This document shows, piece by piece, positions 17,724 to 25,543 of a DNA stretch of 64,000 bases; position 1 is the stretch's first letter; every line of letters starts with the position of its first letter. The stretch comes from Ruegeria atlantica. GTDB lineage: Bacteria > Pseudomonadota > Alphaproteobacteria > Rhodobacterales > Rhodobacteraceae. The notes below the pieces were generated by a model. That model was not told the origin of the DNA. It worked only from the letters and a program-made list of their open reading frames with translations, and ran no database searches. The stretch is taken from contig WQBJ01000002.1 of assembly GCA_013032095.1 (NCBI GenBank), forward strand, positions 69,501 through 133,500, in the 5' to 3' direction. The translations under genes were made by a program, and so were the position numbers.

Positions 17724-18940
17724 CGCAGTTCAGCCTGCGTCGGTATCTGACCGAAAACGCAAACTGGCTGAGCGCCGGAATTCTTCTGACCTTTCTGTCG
17801 AGTTTTGGGCAAACCTTCTTCATTTCGGTCTTCGCGGGCGAAATCCGCGCTGACTATGGGTTAAGCCACGGCTCCTGGGGAGCAATCTATTCGGCGGGCA
17901 CCACTCTGTCGGCAGTGGTGATGATCTGGGCCGGAGGGCTAACGGATATTTTCCGTGTGCGAGTACTGGGCCCTGTGGTGCTGGCTGGGCTGGTACTGGC
18001 CACATTGGCCATGGCACTGAACAACTGGCTGTTGCTATTGCCTCTGGTGGTCTTCTTCCTGCGATTGTTCGGACAAGGGATGAGCACCCATCTCGCCCAA
18101 GTTGCAATGACGCGTTGGTTCACGGCGACCCGCGGTAAGGCCCTGTCGATTGCTTCGATCGGCTTTGCGCTGGGTGAAGCGCTGCTGCCATTGATCTTCG
18201 TTGCGGCAATGGGGGTTGTGGAATGGCACTGGCTATGGGCTGTTGCTGCGGGCGTTATCGCTTTGGGCATCCCCTTCCTGATCACGTTGCTGCGTCACGA
18301 AAGAACACCGCAAAGCCTTGCGGCCGAATACTCGGCCACCGGCATGCAAAACCGTCACTGGACACGGCGAGAAGCGCTGATGCATCCGCTGTTCTGGTTT
18401 ATGGTGCCCGCAGTTCTGGGCCCGTCGGCCTTTATCACCGCCTTCTTCTTTCATCAAGTTCACCTGGCAGAGGTGAAGGGCTGGTTACATATCCAACTGG
18501 TGGCCCTGTTTCCCGTCTATACGGGCGTTTCCCTGCTTTCGATGTTTGCGGCAGGGTGGGCCTTGGACAAATGGGGCACGGCGCGTCTGATGTCGTTTTA
18601 CCAACTGCCGATCGCGCTTGGTTTTGTCATCTTATCCATGACGACATCTGTTGGTGGCGCTTTGGTCGGGCTTATCTTTCTGGGACTGACCGTAGGGGCC
18701 AACAGCACTTTACCAAGCGCCTTTTGGGCCGAGTTCTACGGCACCCAACATATCGGCGCGATCAAGGCTTTGGCCACGGCAGTTATGGTTTTTGGATCAG
18801 CTATTGGACCCGGCCTGACCGGGGTTCTGATCGACACCGGTGTCTCGCTTGACACGCAGTTTCTTTGGATAGGTGGCTTTTTTGTCGGTGTCTGCATGCT
18901 GGTCTGGACAGGTGTAACCCGCGCTGCACGCAGCCTTTAG
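17720..18940 (+). CDS. Major facilitator superfamily transporter
   Basis: This 406-residue protein has about 12 membrane segments and begins TFLSSFGQTFFISVFAGEIR after a short cytoplasmic part. Loop regions resemble MFS members of the monocarboxylate/oxalate-like group (GHL of TM1, GLSHGSWGAIYSAGTTLSAV). The start codon is GTG, overlapping the stop of the lipoprotein hydrolase, so the two are translationally coupled. A hydrolase-plus-uptake pair is a reasonable guess, but the substrate is unknown. The gene ends in a four-base convergent overlap (TTAG) with the smr gene. Confidence 0.83.
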   Translation: MTQFSLRRYLTENANWLSAGILLTFLSSFGQTFFISVFAGEIRADYGLSHGSWGAIYSAGTTLSAVVMIWAGGLTDIFRVRVLGPVVLAGLVLATLAMALNNWLLLLPLVVFFLRLFGQGMSTHLAQVAMTRWFTATRGKALSIASIGFALGEALLPLIFVAAMGVVEWHWLWAVAAGVIALGIPFLITLLRHERTPQSLAAEYSATGMQNRHWTRREALMHPLFWFMVPAVLGPSAFITAFFFHQVHLAEVKGWLHIQLVALFPVYTGVSLLSMFAAGWALDKWGTARLMSFYQLPIALGFVILSMTTSVGGALVGLIFLGLTVGANSTLPSAFWAEFYGTQHIGAIKALATAVMVFGSAIGPGLTGVLIDTGVSLDTQFLWIGGFFVGVCMLVWTGVTRAARSL

Positions 18941-19527
18941 CGAATACGGCGCAGATAAACGTAATAGGCTCCATCGCCGCCGTGACTGATATGGGCGGGC
19001 GTCACCTGCATCACCGCTTGCGCCAGCGGTGGGATCGTCAACCAATGCGGCACCTGATTGCGCAACACACCGCGCGGAGTCGGGATCGGGCCAGGCTCGT
19101 CCCGGTCCTTGCCCTTGCCAGTCACCACGAGCACCAATCGCTTACCCTGTGCCTGCGACGTCAGGACAAAGCGGATTAGTGCCGGATGCGCGGTATCCAC
19201 CCGCATCCCGTGCAGATCCAGCTTGCCCTCAGGTTTCAGTTTCCCCCGTTTCAATCGGCCAAACGCTTTGCTGTCCATCTGAACCGGAGCTTTACGTAGC
19301 GTGTCTGTCACCGATGGTTTCAGATCGTTGGGCTTCTGTTTCGGTTGATGAGATTGGCCCAGTTCGAATGTCTCAAACCGGGGTTTTGGCGTCTTTTTAG
19401 GCTTGGGTTTGGGCAGAGACGTCGGATGTACCGTTTGCGGTATTTCCGGGTGCATGCGTTCGGCTTGTCTGGCGACCTTGCGCCATAGCTCGATCTCTTC
19501 TTCAGTCAGTTTACGCCGGGTCATCAA
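18937..19527 (-). CDS. Smr/MutS2-type domain protein
   Basis: This 196-residue protein has a charged, proline- and lysine-rich N-terminal half (KPKPKKTPKPRF) and a C-terminal Smr domain with the diagnostic motifs LDLHGM and TGKG (VVTGKGKDRDEPGPIPTPRG), ending AYYVYLRRI. Smr domains bind or nick nucleic acids; single-domain bacterial Smr proteins have been linked to ribosome rescue and RNA cleavage. It is the last gene of a timA-mltA-smr operon, overlapping mltA by four bases. This conserved order is common in alphaproteobacteria. Confidence 0.88.
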   Translation of the reverse strand: MMTRRKLTEEEIELWRKVARQAERMHPEIPQTVHPTSLPKPKPKKTPKPRFETFELGQSHQPKQKPNDLKPSVTDTLRKAPVQMDSKAFGRLKRGKLKPEGKLDLHGMRVDTAHPALIRFVLTSQAQGKRLVLVVTGKGKDRDEPGPIPTPRGVLRNQVPHWLTIPPLAQAVMQVTPAHISHGGDGAYYVYLRRIR

Positions 19528-20564
19528 TACTCGTCCGGCATCAGCGCATAGGCGCGTTGTATAGGCAGCAGAACCACCATCCGACCCGGGTCTTTCAGAC
19601 GTCCGGCGGCCTGACCAGCCGCATCTCCGGTGCCAAAGAAGATATCCGCCCGCTGCGCGCCCTTGATAGCAGCCCCGGTATCTTGCGCGATCATCAATCG
19701 TCGCATTGGCTTTTTGCCATCTTTCTCAACCCAGACAGGCGCGCCCAGCGGTGTGTAAGACGGGTCGGCAGCGATGCTGCGCATAGTTGTCACGGATCGG
19801 TTCATCGCTCCTAATGGCCCAAGCTCGGGCGCAACCCGCGAGACCTCGCGAAAGAACACGTAGGACGGATTGTGGAACAGCAACTCCGCCCCGGCCTCAG
19901 GGTTTTTACGAACCCAGGCGCGGATCATTTGGGCACTAACCTCATGCGCGCCCAATGCACCGCGGCGGATCAACTCGGCCCCGATGGACCGATAGGGGTG
20001 CCCGTTCGCACCGCCATAACCCACCCGCAATGCGCCGCCATCCGGCAGGCGAATACGACCCGATCCTTGAATTTGCAGAAAGAACAACTCAACCGGATCG
20101 TCGACCCACGCAATCTCCAACCCTCGATCGGTCATCGCATCCCCGGTCAGGATCTCGCGGCGGCTGAGCCACGGCCCCTCGGCTCGCGCTTCGGGCGGCA
20201 TTTTGTAAATCGGGTATTTGAACCGGTCGGTCCGGGTGCGTGATCCGTCCAATTCCGGTTCAAAATAGCCGGTGAACAGCGCGTCTTTGCCGTCTTCGAC
20301 CAGAACCGGACGAAAGAACAGTTCAAAGAACGCCCGCGCAGCGTCTGCCTCATAAGTTCGGGCCACGCCGCACAAGGCGTGCCAATCTGGATCATCCAGA
20401 TCGCCACAAGTGTTCAGAAAAACCGAAAGGGCCGCCCCGTGATCATCGGCGGCCCAGCCCTCTAGGTCACCAAAGGACAGGATCGAGCGCGTCGCCTCTG
20501 CTCCGGCGGCGCTTGCGGTGGTCATCGCGCCCACCAGTAAGAGCGACCGGAGTGTGGCAATCAT
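19524..20564 (-). CDS. mltA: Membrane-bound-type lytic murein transglycosylase A (MltA)
   Basis: MltA cuts the glycan strands of peptidoglycan to 1,6-anhydro-muropeptides, the material recycled through AmgK/MurU-type routes. The 346-residue protein has family blocks DALFTGYFEPELDG, NPSYVFFREV and the catalytic aspartate region AQDTGAAIKGAQRADIFFG, and ends in a 3D-type domain. Its leader (MIATLRSLLLVGAMTTASAA) has no lipobox cysteine, so unlike the Escherichia coli protein this one should be soluble in the periplasm. It sits between timA and smr with four-base overlaps on both sides. Confidence 0.93.
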   Translation of the reverse strand: MIATLRSLLLVGAMTTASAAGAEATRSILSFGDLEGWAADDHGAALSVFLNTCGDLDDPDWHALCGVARTYEADAARAFFELFFRPVLVEDGKDALFTGYFEPELDGSRTRTDRFKYPIYKMPPEARAEGPWLSRREILTGDAMTDRGLEIAWVDDPVELFFLQIQGSGRIRLPDGGALRVGYGGANGHPYRSIGAELIRRGALGAHEVSAQMIRAWVRKNPEAGAELLFHNPSYVFFREVSRVAPELGPLGAMNRSVTTMRSIAADPSYTPLGAPVWVEKDGKKPMRRLMIAQDTGAAIKGAQRADIFFGTGDAAGQAAGRLKDPGRMVVLLPIQRAYALMPDEY

Positions 20565-21220
20565 GCGTCCGTGGCAACAAGCAGCCAGTTCGGATCGTCA
20601 GAGCCCATAACGCGGGCAAAGGTCCAGCTGTCCTTTTGGCGTTTGACAGTGTTCGGGTTGCCTTCGATGATGTCGCCACCGCGATCCCGCACAACCGAAG
20701 TCAGTTCACCCACGAATTTCATGGTGATTTCGGCCTGATTGGTATCCTTGTCGAACTTCACATCAGCCAGCGTGGTTTCGCGGACGCCGATGAACTCGGC
20801 CTCGATGGTCAGGCCCTGATCTTCGCGGGCGGCCACGACCGAGACGAAAGTATCAAACACCTCTTCGGACAGGAAAGGCTGGATTTCGTCCAGATTTCCT
20901 TTTTCGAACCCCATGACGATCATCTCATAGGCACCGCGCGCGCCCTGCACGAATTCACTGACCGAAAAGCTGGGCTCAACCCGCTTCATTGCAGCCAGGG
21001 TCTGTGCCTGCTCGCTGTCTTCGGCAACATGGTCTGTAATGTCATGATCCGGACCACCGTCGATCACTTCGAACCCGCGACGAGCATTTTGCGTATCGGG
21101 CTGCTGTTGAACGGGAGGTTTCTCAAAACCTTCACGCGTGCCCAGCACACTTTTCAGGCGCAGGATCAGGAAAACGGCAATTCCGGCCAGGACCAGCAAC
21201 TGGATCATCGGTTCGTTCAT
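20561..21220 (-). CDS. Tim44/TimA-like inner membrane protein
   Basis: This 219-residue protein has one N-terminal membrane helix (IQLLVLAGIAVFLILRL), a variable linker and a C-terminal Tim44-like domain from about residue 80 (VSEFVQGARGAYEMIVMGFE, FLSEEVFDTFV, FVGELTSVVRDRGGDIIEGN). Bacterial relatives (TimA) are thought to be the source of mitochondrial Tim44 and may help in membrane protein handling. It is the first gene of the timA-mltA-smr operon and is divergent from fxsA-secB. That the neighbouring gene is SecB, an export chaperone, fits but does not prove a link to protein export. Confidence 0.85.
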   Translation of the reverse strand: MNEPMIQLLVLAGIAVFLILRLKSVLGTREGFEKPPVQQQPDTQNARRGFEVIDGGPDHDITDHVAEDSEQAQTLAAMKRVEPSFSVSEFVQGARGAYEMIVMGFEKGNLDEIQPFLSEEVFDTFVSVVAAREDQGLTIEAEFIGVRETTLADVKFDKDTNQAEITMKFVGELTSVVRDRGGDIIEGNPNTVKRQKDSWTFARVMGSDDPNWLLVATDA

Positions 21221-21327
21221 TTCATCCTCTTTTCAGGCCGCGACTTTGTATACGCGGCCTCATGCCACTATGTAGGTGACAGTTCGTGGCAAGTCCACCG
21301 CCCGGCCTCTTGTAAAGGATAACGCAA

Positions 21328-21825
21328 ATGTACCTGTTCTTGGCATTTTTATTGGTCCCGATCATCGAGATCGCCCTGTTTATTCAGGTTGGCGGTCTGA
21401 TCGGCCTGTGGCCAACGCTAGCAATCGTGGTACTGACGGCCATATTGGGCACTGCTTTGGTCAGGACACAAGGTCGCATGGCCCTGGCCAATTTGCAGCG
21501 ATCCTTTGCCGAACTGGACGACCCGACCGAGCCGCTGGCCCACGGCGCGATGATCCTGCTATCCGGCGCATTGTTGTTGACCCCGGGATTTTTCACCGAT
21601 GCGATTGGTTTTGCGCTGCTGGTTCCGGGCATTCGAGTGGCCGTATTCCGCTATCTGAAGTCCAAGGTGAAAGTTACTCAATTCCAGATGGGTACCGGCG
21701 CGCAGTTCCGAACTGGTGCATCGCCATTTGACGAGGATGTGATTGACGGCGAATTTACCGAGGTTCGGCCGCGCCAGAACCCCTCCAAGCCTTCCAAATG
21801 GGTTGAAGGGCCGCACCAGCATTGA
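21328..21825 (+). CDS. fxsA: FxsA family membrane protein
   Basis: This 165-residue protein begins LFLAFLLVPIIEIALFIQVG, the usual FxsA start, with three to four hydrophobic helices over residues 1-100 (including AHGAMILLSGALLLTPGFFT) and a hydrophilic C-terminal tail. FxsA of Escherichia coli is a cytoplasmic membrane protein that suppresses exclusion of phage T7 by the F plasmid. The role in alphaproteobacteria is not known. It is divergent from timA and precedes secB by 54 bases, probably in one operon. Confidence 0.88.
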   Translation: MYLFLAFLLVPIIEIALFIQVGGLIGLWPTLAIVVLTAILGTALVRTQGRMALANLQRSFAELDDPTEPLAHGAMILLSGALLLTPGFFTDAIGFALLVPGIRVAVFRYLKSKVKVTQFQMGTGAQFRTGASPFDEDVIDGEFTEVRPRQNPSKPSKWVEGPHQH

Positions 21826-21879
21826 GGTGCCGCGCCCAACTTGCTAAGCAATGGAAAATTTCATTTTTGGAGTAGATCC

Positions 21880-22377
21880 ATGGCCGAAGAAAAAGCTGCA
21901 GAAAACACTGCGGCCCAAGCAGTCCCTCAGGTTCAGATGCGCGTTCTGGGACAGTTCATCCGCGATATGTCCTTTGAAAACGTTATGGCGCAAAAGGGCG
22001 TCTCCGGTGACGTTCAGCCCGAGATTGCCGTTCAGGTGAACCTGGATGCGAAAAAACGTCAGGTTGAGCATCAGTACGAAGTCTCAATCAAACTGAAACT
22101 GACGTCCAAAGCCAAGGGCCTGGAAGACGTCCTGTTCCTGTGTGAGATCGACTATTGCGGTCTGTTCCACGTAGAAGGTGTTGCCGAGGACCAGCTGCAC
22201 CCCTTCCTGCTGATCGAGTGCCCGCGCATGCTGTTCCCGTTCCTGCGCCGCATTGTCAGCGACATCACCCGCGACGGCGGCTATCCGCCGGTGAACCTGG
22301 ACAACATCGACTTCGTCGCCCTGTATCGCAACGAACTGATGCGTCGTCAGGCTGAAGCACAGAAAACCGAAGCCTGA
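21880..22377 (+). CDS. secB: Protein-export chaperone SecB
   Basis: SecB keeps precursor proteins unfolded and hands them to SecA. The 165-residue product has the family core VRVLGQFIRDMSFENV-like segment (residues about 16-34), the SecA-contact region LFLCEIDYCGLF and ECPRMLFPFLRRIVSDITRD, followed by YPPVNLDNIDFVALY. An in-frame extension to 21841 exists, but the ATG at 21880 is preceded by TTGGAGTAGATCC and gives the family-typical acidic-alanine N-terminus. It is convergent with dnaQ, and a shared hairpin lies between the two genes. Confidence 0.96.
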   Translation: MAEEKAAENTAAQAVPQVQMRVLGQFIRDMSFENVMAQKGVSGDVQPEIAVQVNLDAKKRQVEHQYEVSIKLKLTSKAKGLEDVLFLCEIDYCGLFHVEGVAEDQLHPFLLIECPRMLFPFLRRIVSDITRDGGYPPVNLDNIDFVALYRNELMRRQAEAQKTEA

Positions 22378-22386
22378 TCGGTTTAT

Positions 22387-22415
22387 CCCGCGCCGGGAGT
22401 TCTCTCAGGCGCGGG
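22387..22415. terminator. Bidirectional hairpin between secB and dnaQ
   Basis: CCCGCGCC (22387-22394) and GGCGCGGG (22408-22415) form an 8-bp perfect stem across the convergent 3' ends. It overlaps the last codons of dnaQ. T-rich tracts are poor, so termination strength is uncertain. Confidence 0.5.
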
Positions 22416-23127
22416 TCCAAAGGGCATTGTCGCCCAGTTTTTCCACAAAAGCCTCATGCGCCGCACTCTCTTCGTCGGTGATCTTGGACGCCAGTGGTGT
22501 CGGGCGCGCTGTTGGGCGCCAATCGTCCTGACCATCCGCAGCTGAGGATGCAGACGTGGACAAGCCGAAATCCGGCTGCCGTCCACCGATTAGTTCCAGA
22601 TAGACTTCGGCCAGAATTTCCGAGTCGAGCAACGCCCCATGCAGCACTCGGTTCGTATTGTCGATGTTAAACCGGCGGCACAACGCATCCAGTGAGGCGG
22701 GTGAACCCGGGAACCGTTTACGCGCAATCGCCAGCGTATCCAGCGCCTGATCCATCGGAATCTGCGGCAAACCCATCCATTTGAGCTCCGCGTTCAGGAA
22801 TTTCATGTCGAAGGATGCGTTGTGGATCACCAGCTTGGAATCCTGGATGAAATCAAGAAAGCCTTTACCGACCTTGGCAAAGACCGGTTTGTCTTTCAGC
22901 GTGACCTCACCCTTTTCGGGCGGGCGCGGGTTATCCAGCATGTCGGGGCCAATGCCGTGCACGCCAAAGGCCTCCTCGGGCATCGACCGTTCGGGGTTGA
23001 TATAGACGTGATAGGTCTCACCCGTGGCCACGTGGTTCCACAGCTCGACCGCGCCGATCTCAACAATGCGGTCACCGCTTTCGGGATCGAACCCAGTGGT
23101 TTCGGTATCGAGTACAATCTCACGCAT
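22405..23127 (-). CDS. dnaQ: DNA polymerase III epsilon subunit (3'-5' proofreading exonuclease)
   Basis: DnaQ proofreads for the replicative polymerase. The 240-residue protein has the DEDDh exonuclease motifs: Exo I VLDTETTGFDPESGD, Exo II VIHNASFDMKFLN and Exo III HGALLDSEILAEVYLEL. A C-terminal tail (from about residue 190) would bind the alpha subunit. The frame is open upstream to 23181, but the family N-terminus MREIVLDTETTG starts at 23127, overlapping coaE by eight bases. It is the last gene of the maf-aroE-coaE-dnaQ operon running away from the putative origin. Confidence 0.96.
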   Translation of the reverse strand: MREIVLDTETTGFDPESGDRIVEIGAVELWNHVATGETYHVYINPERSMPEEAFGVHGIGPDMLDNPRPPEKGEVTLKDKPVFAKVGKGFLDFIQDSKLVIHNASFDMKFLNAELKWMGLPQIPMDQALDTLAIARKRFPGSPASLDALCRRFNIDNTNRVLHGALLDSEILAEVYLELIGGRQPDFGLSTSASSAADGQDDWRPTARPTPLASKITDEESAAHEAFVEKLGDNALWTRA

Positions 23128-23713
23128 CTGCCAGCCCCGCCCGTATCTGCCTGACCACATCCTGCACCTGCGCACGGGCATGGTCCAGCGTATCCGTCAC
23201 GATCACATAATCCGATCGTGCACATTTTTCGTCATTCGGCATCTGCTTCGCACGGATCTGTTCGAACTGCGCCTCAGTCATCGTCCCGCGTTCCATCACC
23301 CGGCGCCTTTGCTCGTCGGCCGGGATCGAGACGCAAGCAACAGCGTCCATCGCGGCATTTCCGCCCGTTTCGAACAGCAGGGGAATGTCGAACACCACAA
23401 TATCGGCCGTGGTCTGTTCTCGAAATGCGCCCCGGTCTGTGGCCACCAGCGGATGAACGATAGCCTCAATCCGTTTTAGCGCTGTTGGGTCCTGCGCAAT
23501 GATCGGTTTTAGCGCTTCCCGGCTAACGGTATTGTCAATAATGGCATCGGGAAAGGCCGCCCGCATAGGCGCAACTGCAGCGCCATTCCTTGAATAGAGT
23601 CTATGTACGGCCTCATCTGCATCCCAAAGGGCGCAGCCTTCCTCGACGAACATCTGCGCTGTGGTGCTTTTGCCCATCCCGATTGAACCCGTCAGACCAA
23701 GTGCAAAACTCAT
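23120..23713 (-). CDS. coaE: Dephospho-CoA kinase
   Basis: CoaE phosphorylates dephospho-CoA, the last step of coenzyme A synthesis. The 197-residue protein has Walker A GLTGSIGMGKSTTAQMF, the substrate loop DADEAVHRLY, VVFDIPLLFETGGNAAMDAV and the lid region QRRRVMERGTMTEAQFEQI. The length is normal. It overlaps aroE upstream by four bases and dnaQ downstream by eight, in the conserved alphaproteobacterial order. Confidence 0.96.
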   Translation of the reverse strand: MSFALGLTGSIGMGKSTTAQMFVEEGCALWDADEAVHRLYSRNGAAVAPMRAAFPDAIIDNTVSREALKPIIAQDPTALKRIEAIVHPLVATDRGAFREQTTADIVVFDIPLLFETGGNAAMDAVACVSIPADEQRRRVMERGTMTEAQFEQIRAKQMPNDEKCARSDYVIVTDTLDHARAQVQDVVRQIRAGLADA

Positions 23714-24543
23714 CCCAACACCGCCGCGCGCAGGTCATCTGTCACATCGGGGCGGAGGCCGAACCAACGTTCGAATCCTGGCACGGCCTGATGCAGCAAC
23801 ATGCCCAATCCGTCGACGGTGGTGCATCCAACCTCTTCCGCCGTTTTCAGAAGGGTCGTTTGCAGCGGCGCGTAGACCAGATCGGTCACCACCGAGCCCG
23901 CCTGTAATCCTTCCAAAGATACGATTAGCTCGGGCTGCCCCTGCATCCCAAGCGAGGTTGTGTTGACCACCAACTCGGCCTGTTCGACGACACTACCAGC
24001 GTCATTCCACTCCTCGACGGTTATGCGGTCGCCAAATTCCTCTTTCAACTGATCCGCCCGAGCGCGGGTGCGGTTGGTTAGCAGAATCTTGGGTACCCCG
24101 GCTTCCAGCAATCCTTGCAAAACTGCCCGCGCTGCACCACCTGCGCCAAAGACCACCGCCGGGCCTTGCGATGGAATCCAATTCGGCGCACCACTGCGCA
24201 GATTCTCCATAAAGCCATAGCCATCGGTGTTGTCCGCGTGGATCGTCCCATCCTCTTGAAACACAAGCGTATTGGCGGCCCCAATCATCGACGCGCGTTC
24301 CGAAACTTGATCTGCGATCAGTAATGCTGCCTCTTTATGGGGAACAGTCACATTGGCCCCGACAAAGCCAGCATTAGGCAGTGTGCGCAGAACCGTCTCC
24401 AGATATTCTGGGGCCACGTCCATCGGGACGTAGTACCCAGCCAGCCCGTATTTCTTCAGCCAGTGGCCATGCAGTTGGGGCGATTTGGAATGCGCAATCG
24501 GGTGCCCGATCACACCGGCCAGCGGAATTCGGTTATGCGTCAT
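23710..24543 (-). CDS. aroE: Shikimate dehydrogenase
   Basis: AroE reduces 3-dehydroshikimate with NADPH in aromatic amino acid synthesis. The 277-residue protein shows the shikimate-binding start (GVIGHPIAHSKSPQLHGHWL), the catalytic lysine in VTVPHKEAAL, NTDGYGFMENL and the nucleotide-binding GAGGAARAVLQGLLEAG. The C-terminal block GLGMLLHQAVPGFERWFG is complete. It overlaps maf upstream and coaE downstream by four bases each. Confidence 0.96.
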   Translation of the reverse strand: MTHNRIPLAGVIGHPIAHSKSPQLHGHWLKKYGLAGYYVPMDVAPEYLETVLRTLPNAGFVGANVTVPHKEAALLIADQVSERASMIGAANTLVFQEDGTIHADNTDGYGFMENLRSGAPNWIPSQGPAVVFGAGGAARAVLQGLLEAGVPKILLTNRTRARADQLKEEFGDRITVEEWNDAGSVVEQAELVVNTTSLGMQGQPELIVSLEGLQAGSVVTDLVYAPLQTTLLKTAEEVGCTTVDGLGMLLHQAVPGFERWFGLRPDVTDDLRAAVLG

Positions 24544-25139
24544 TGATCGATCACCCCTTTGACGGCCAGAAAATTGAGCAGCTCCAACAGGGGCATACCC
24601 AAGACATTAAAATAGTCGCCGTCAATGGTGGCGAACAGGCGGACGCCTTCCTCTTCCAGCTTATAAGCCCCCACCGCGTGCCGGATACTGTCCCAGTTGC
24701 GGTCGATATAGTCGCGCAGATAAGCATCCGAGCTCATCCGCATCCGCAGGCGCACCTGACCCACATGGCGCCAGATCGGCTCACCATCCCGATAGATCAC
24801 CGCCGCCGACAACAGCATATGCCGCTTACCCCGCATCGCCTTCAGCTGCGCCAGCGCGTCCTCGGGCGTTTCGGGTTTGGACAACAGCTGCCCGTCGAAA
24901 TCCAGCACCTGATCGCAACCAAGAACCATCGCGCCGGGGTTTTTGTCGCTGATCTTGCGCGCCTTCATCTCGGCCAGCGCATCGGCGATGTCTCGCGGTG
25001 AGGCCGTCTCGGCCAGCAGCGCGCGTTTCATGGTATCCTCGTCCACGCGCGCGACCTGAACGGAAAACGGCACGCCAGCGTTCTGCAACAGCTGCGCGCG
25101 AATGGATGAGCCTGAAGCCAGGATGATGGGGACAGACAT
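24540..25139 (-). CDS. maf: Maf family nucleotide pyrophosphatase
   Basis: Maf proteins hydrolyse non-canonical or modified nucleoside triphosphates. The 199-residue product has the N-terminal signature ILASGSSIRAQLLQNAGVPF, VLGCDQVLDFDGQLLSKPET and a YKLEEEGVRLFATIDGDYFN block. It is the first gene of the leftward maf-aroE-coaE-dnaQ operon. A DnaA-box-like 9-mer overlaps its start codon, so its promoter must lie within the putative origin. Confidence 0.94.
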   Translation of the reverse strand: MSVPIILASGSSIRAQLLQNAGVPFSVQVARVDEDTMKRALLAETASPRDIADALAEMKARKISDKNPGAMVLGCDQVLDFDGQLLSKPETPEDALAQLKAMRGKRHMLLSAAVIYRDGEPIWRHVGQVRLRMRMSSDAYLRDYIDRNWDSIRHAVGAYKLEEEGVRLFATIDGDYFNVLGMPLLELLNFLAVKGVIDQ

Positions 25140-25147
25140 GTGGAAAA
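25139..25147 (-). promoter_or_regulatory. DnaA box (TTTTCCACA)
   Basis: The plus strand reads TGTGGAAAA, so the minus strand is TTTTCCACA and fits TTWTNCACA fully. It overlaps the first base of the maf start codon, so DnaA bound here could also affect maf expression. Confidence 0.6.
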
Positions 25148-25268
25148 CCCCGTGTGCAAATCGTTGAGCGTTCTGGGACGGTTTGTATGGTTTTCAGATT
25201 GACACGCAACCCCGGGAATTTCGCGCAAAACTTCCCTGAGTCGCTCGAACGCTGTCCATCCGGGACAA

Positions 25269-25293
25269 GGATAAGTCGGATAGGTGGGATAAG
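25269..25293 (-). repeat. Three 9-bp-phased TTATCC-type elements in the putative oriC
   Basis: The plus strand reads GGATAAG, GGATAGG and GGATAAG at 25269, 25278 and 25287, exactly nine bases apart. On the minus strand these are CTTATCC, CCTATCC and CTTATCC; TTATCC is the 5' part of a DnaA box (TTATCCACA). The strict 9-bp phase suggests an array of weak DnaA sites. This is an inference. Confidence 0.55.
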
Positions 25294-25436
25294 CGGAAAC
25301 TCCACAGGTAGCCCGCAATTTATCCCCAGAAAGATCCCAGGAGATGGATTATAACTATCTGATAATAATAAGTTAATTCTGAAATTCACAGAATCACTCC
25401 CCCGAACCGGAAAACTTTCCACCTGGGGAAAACACA

Positions 25437-25445
25437 TGTGTAAAA
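25437..25445 (-). promoter_or_regulatory. DnaA box (TTTTACACA)
   Basis: The plus strand TGTGTAAAA gives TTTTACACA on the minus strand, a full fit to TTWTNCACA. It lies between the A+T-rich segment and hemJ, three bases from a weaker direct-strand box (TAATCCACG at 25449-25457). Confidence 0.6.
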
Positions 25446-25543
25446 AAGTAATCCACGGATTTTGTTCACCCTACAAAACCATCTTCCTTTTTCTTTTCTT
25501 ATTTTTTTATTAGGGAGAGTTCCGAGCAACGCCCGGAGCCAAA

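Larger units (their letters stand above)
25139..25543. other. oriC: Putative chromosomal replication origin (oriC)
   Basis: This 405-base gap is the only long non-coding stretch in the window and splits divergent gene blocks (maf operon leftward, hemJ-rho-mnmE-mnmG-rsmG-parAB rightward). It holds two 9-mers that fit TTWTNCACA: 25139-25147 and 25437-25445, both on the minus strand. Weaker ones lie at 25153-25161 (8 of 9), 25320-25328 (TTATCCCCA, 8 of 9 to TTATNCACA) and 25449-25457 (TAATCCACG). There is also a 9-bp-phased TTATCC array at 25269-25293 and an A+T-rich stretch at 25349-25390 (about 80% A+T by hand count), with a second pyrimidine-rich one at 25485-25512. GANTC methylation sites lie at 25238-25242 and 25391-25395. 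Two parS sites are within 5.2 kb. The origin call is an inference from these signals and gene order. Confidence 0.72.
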
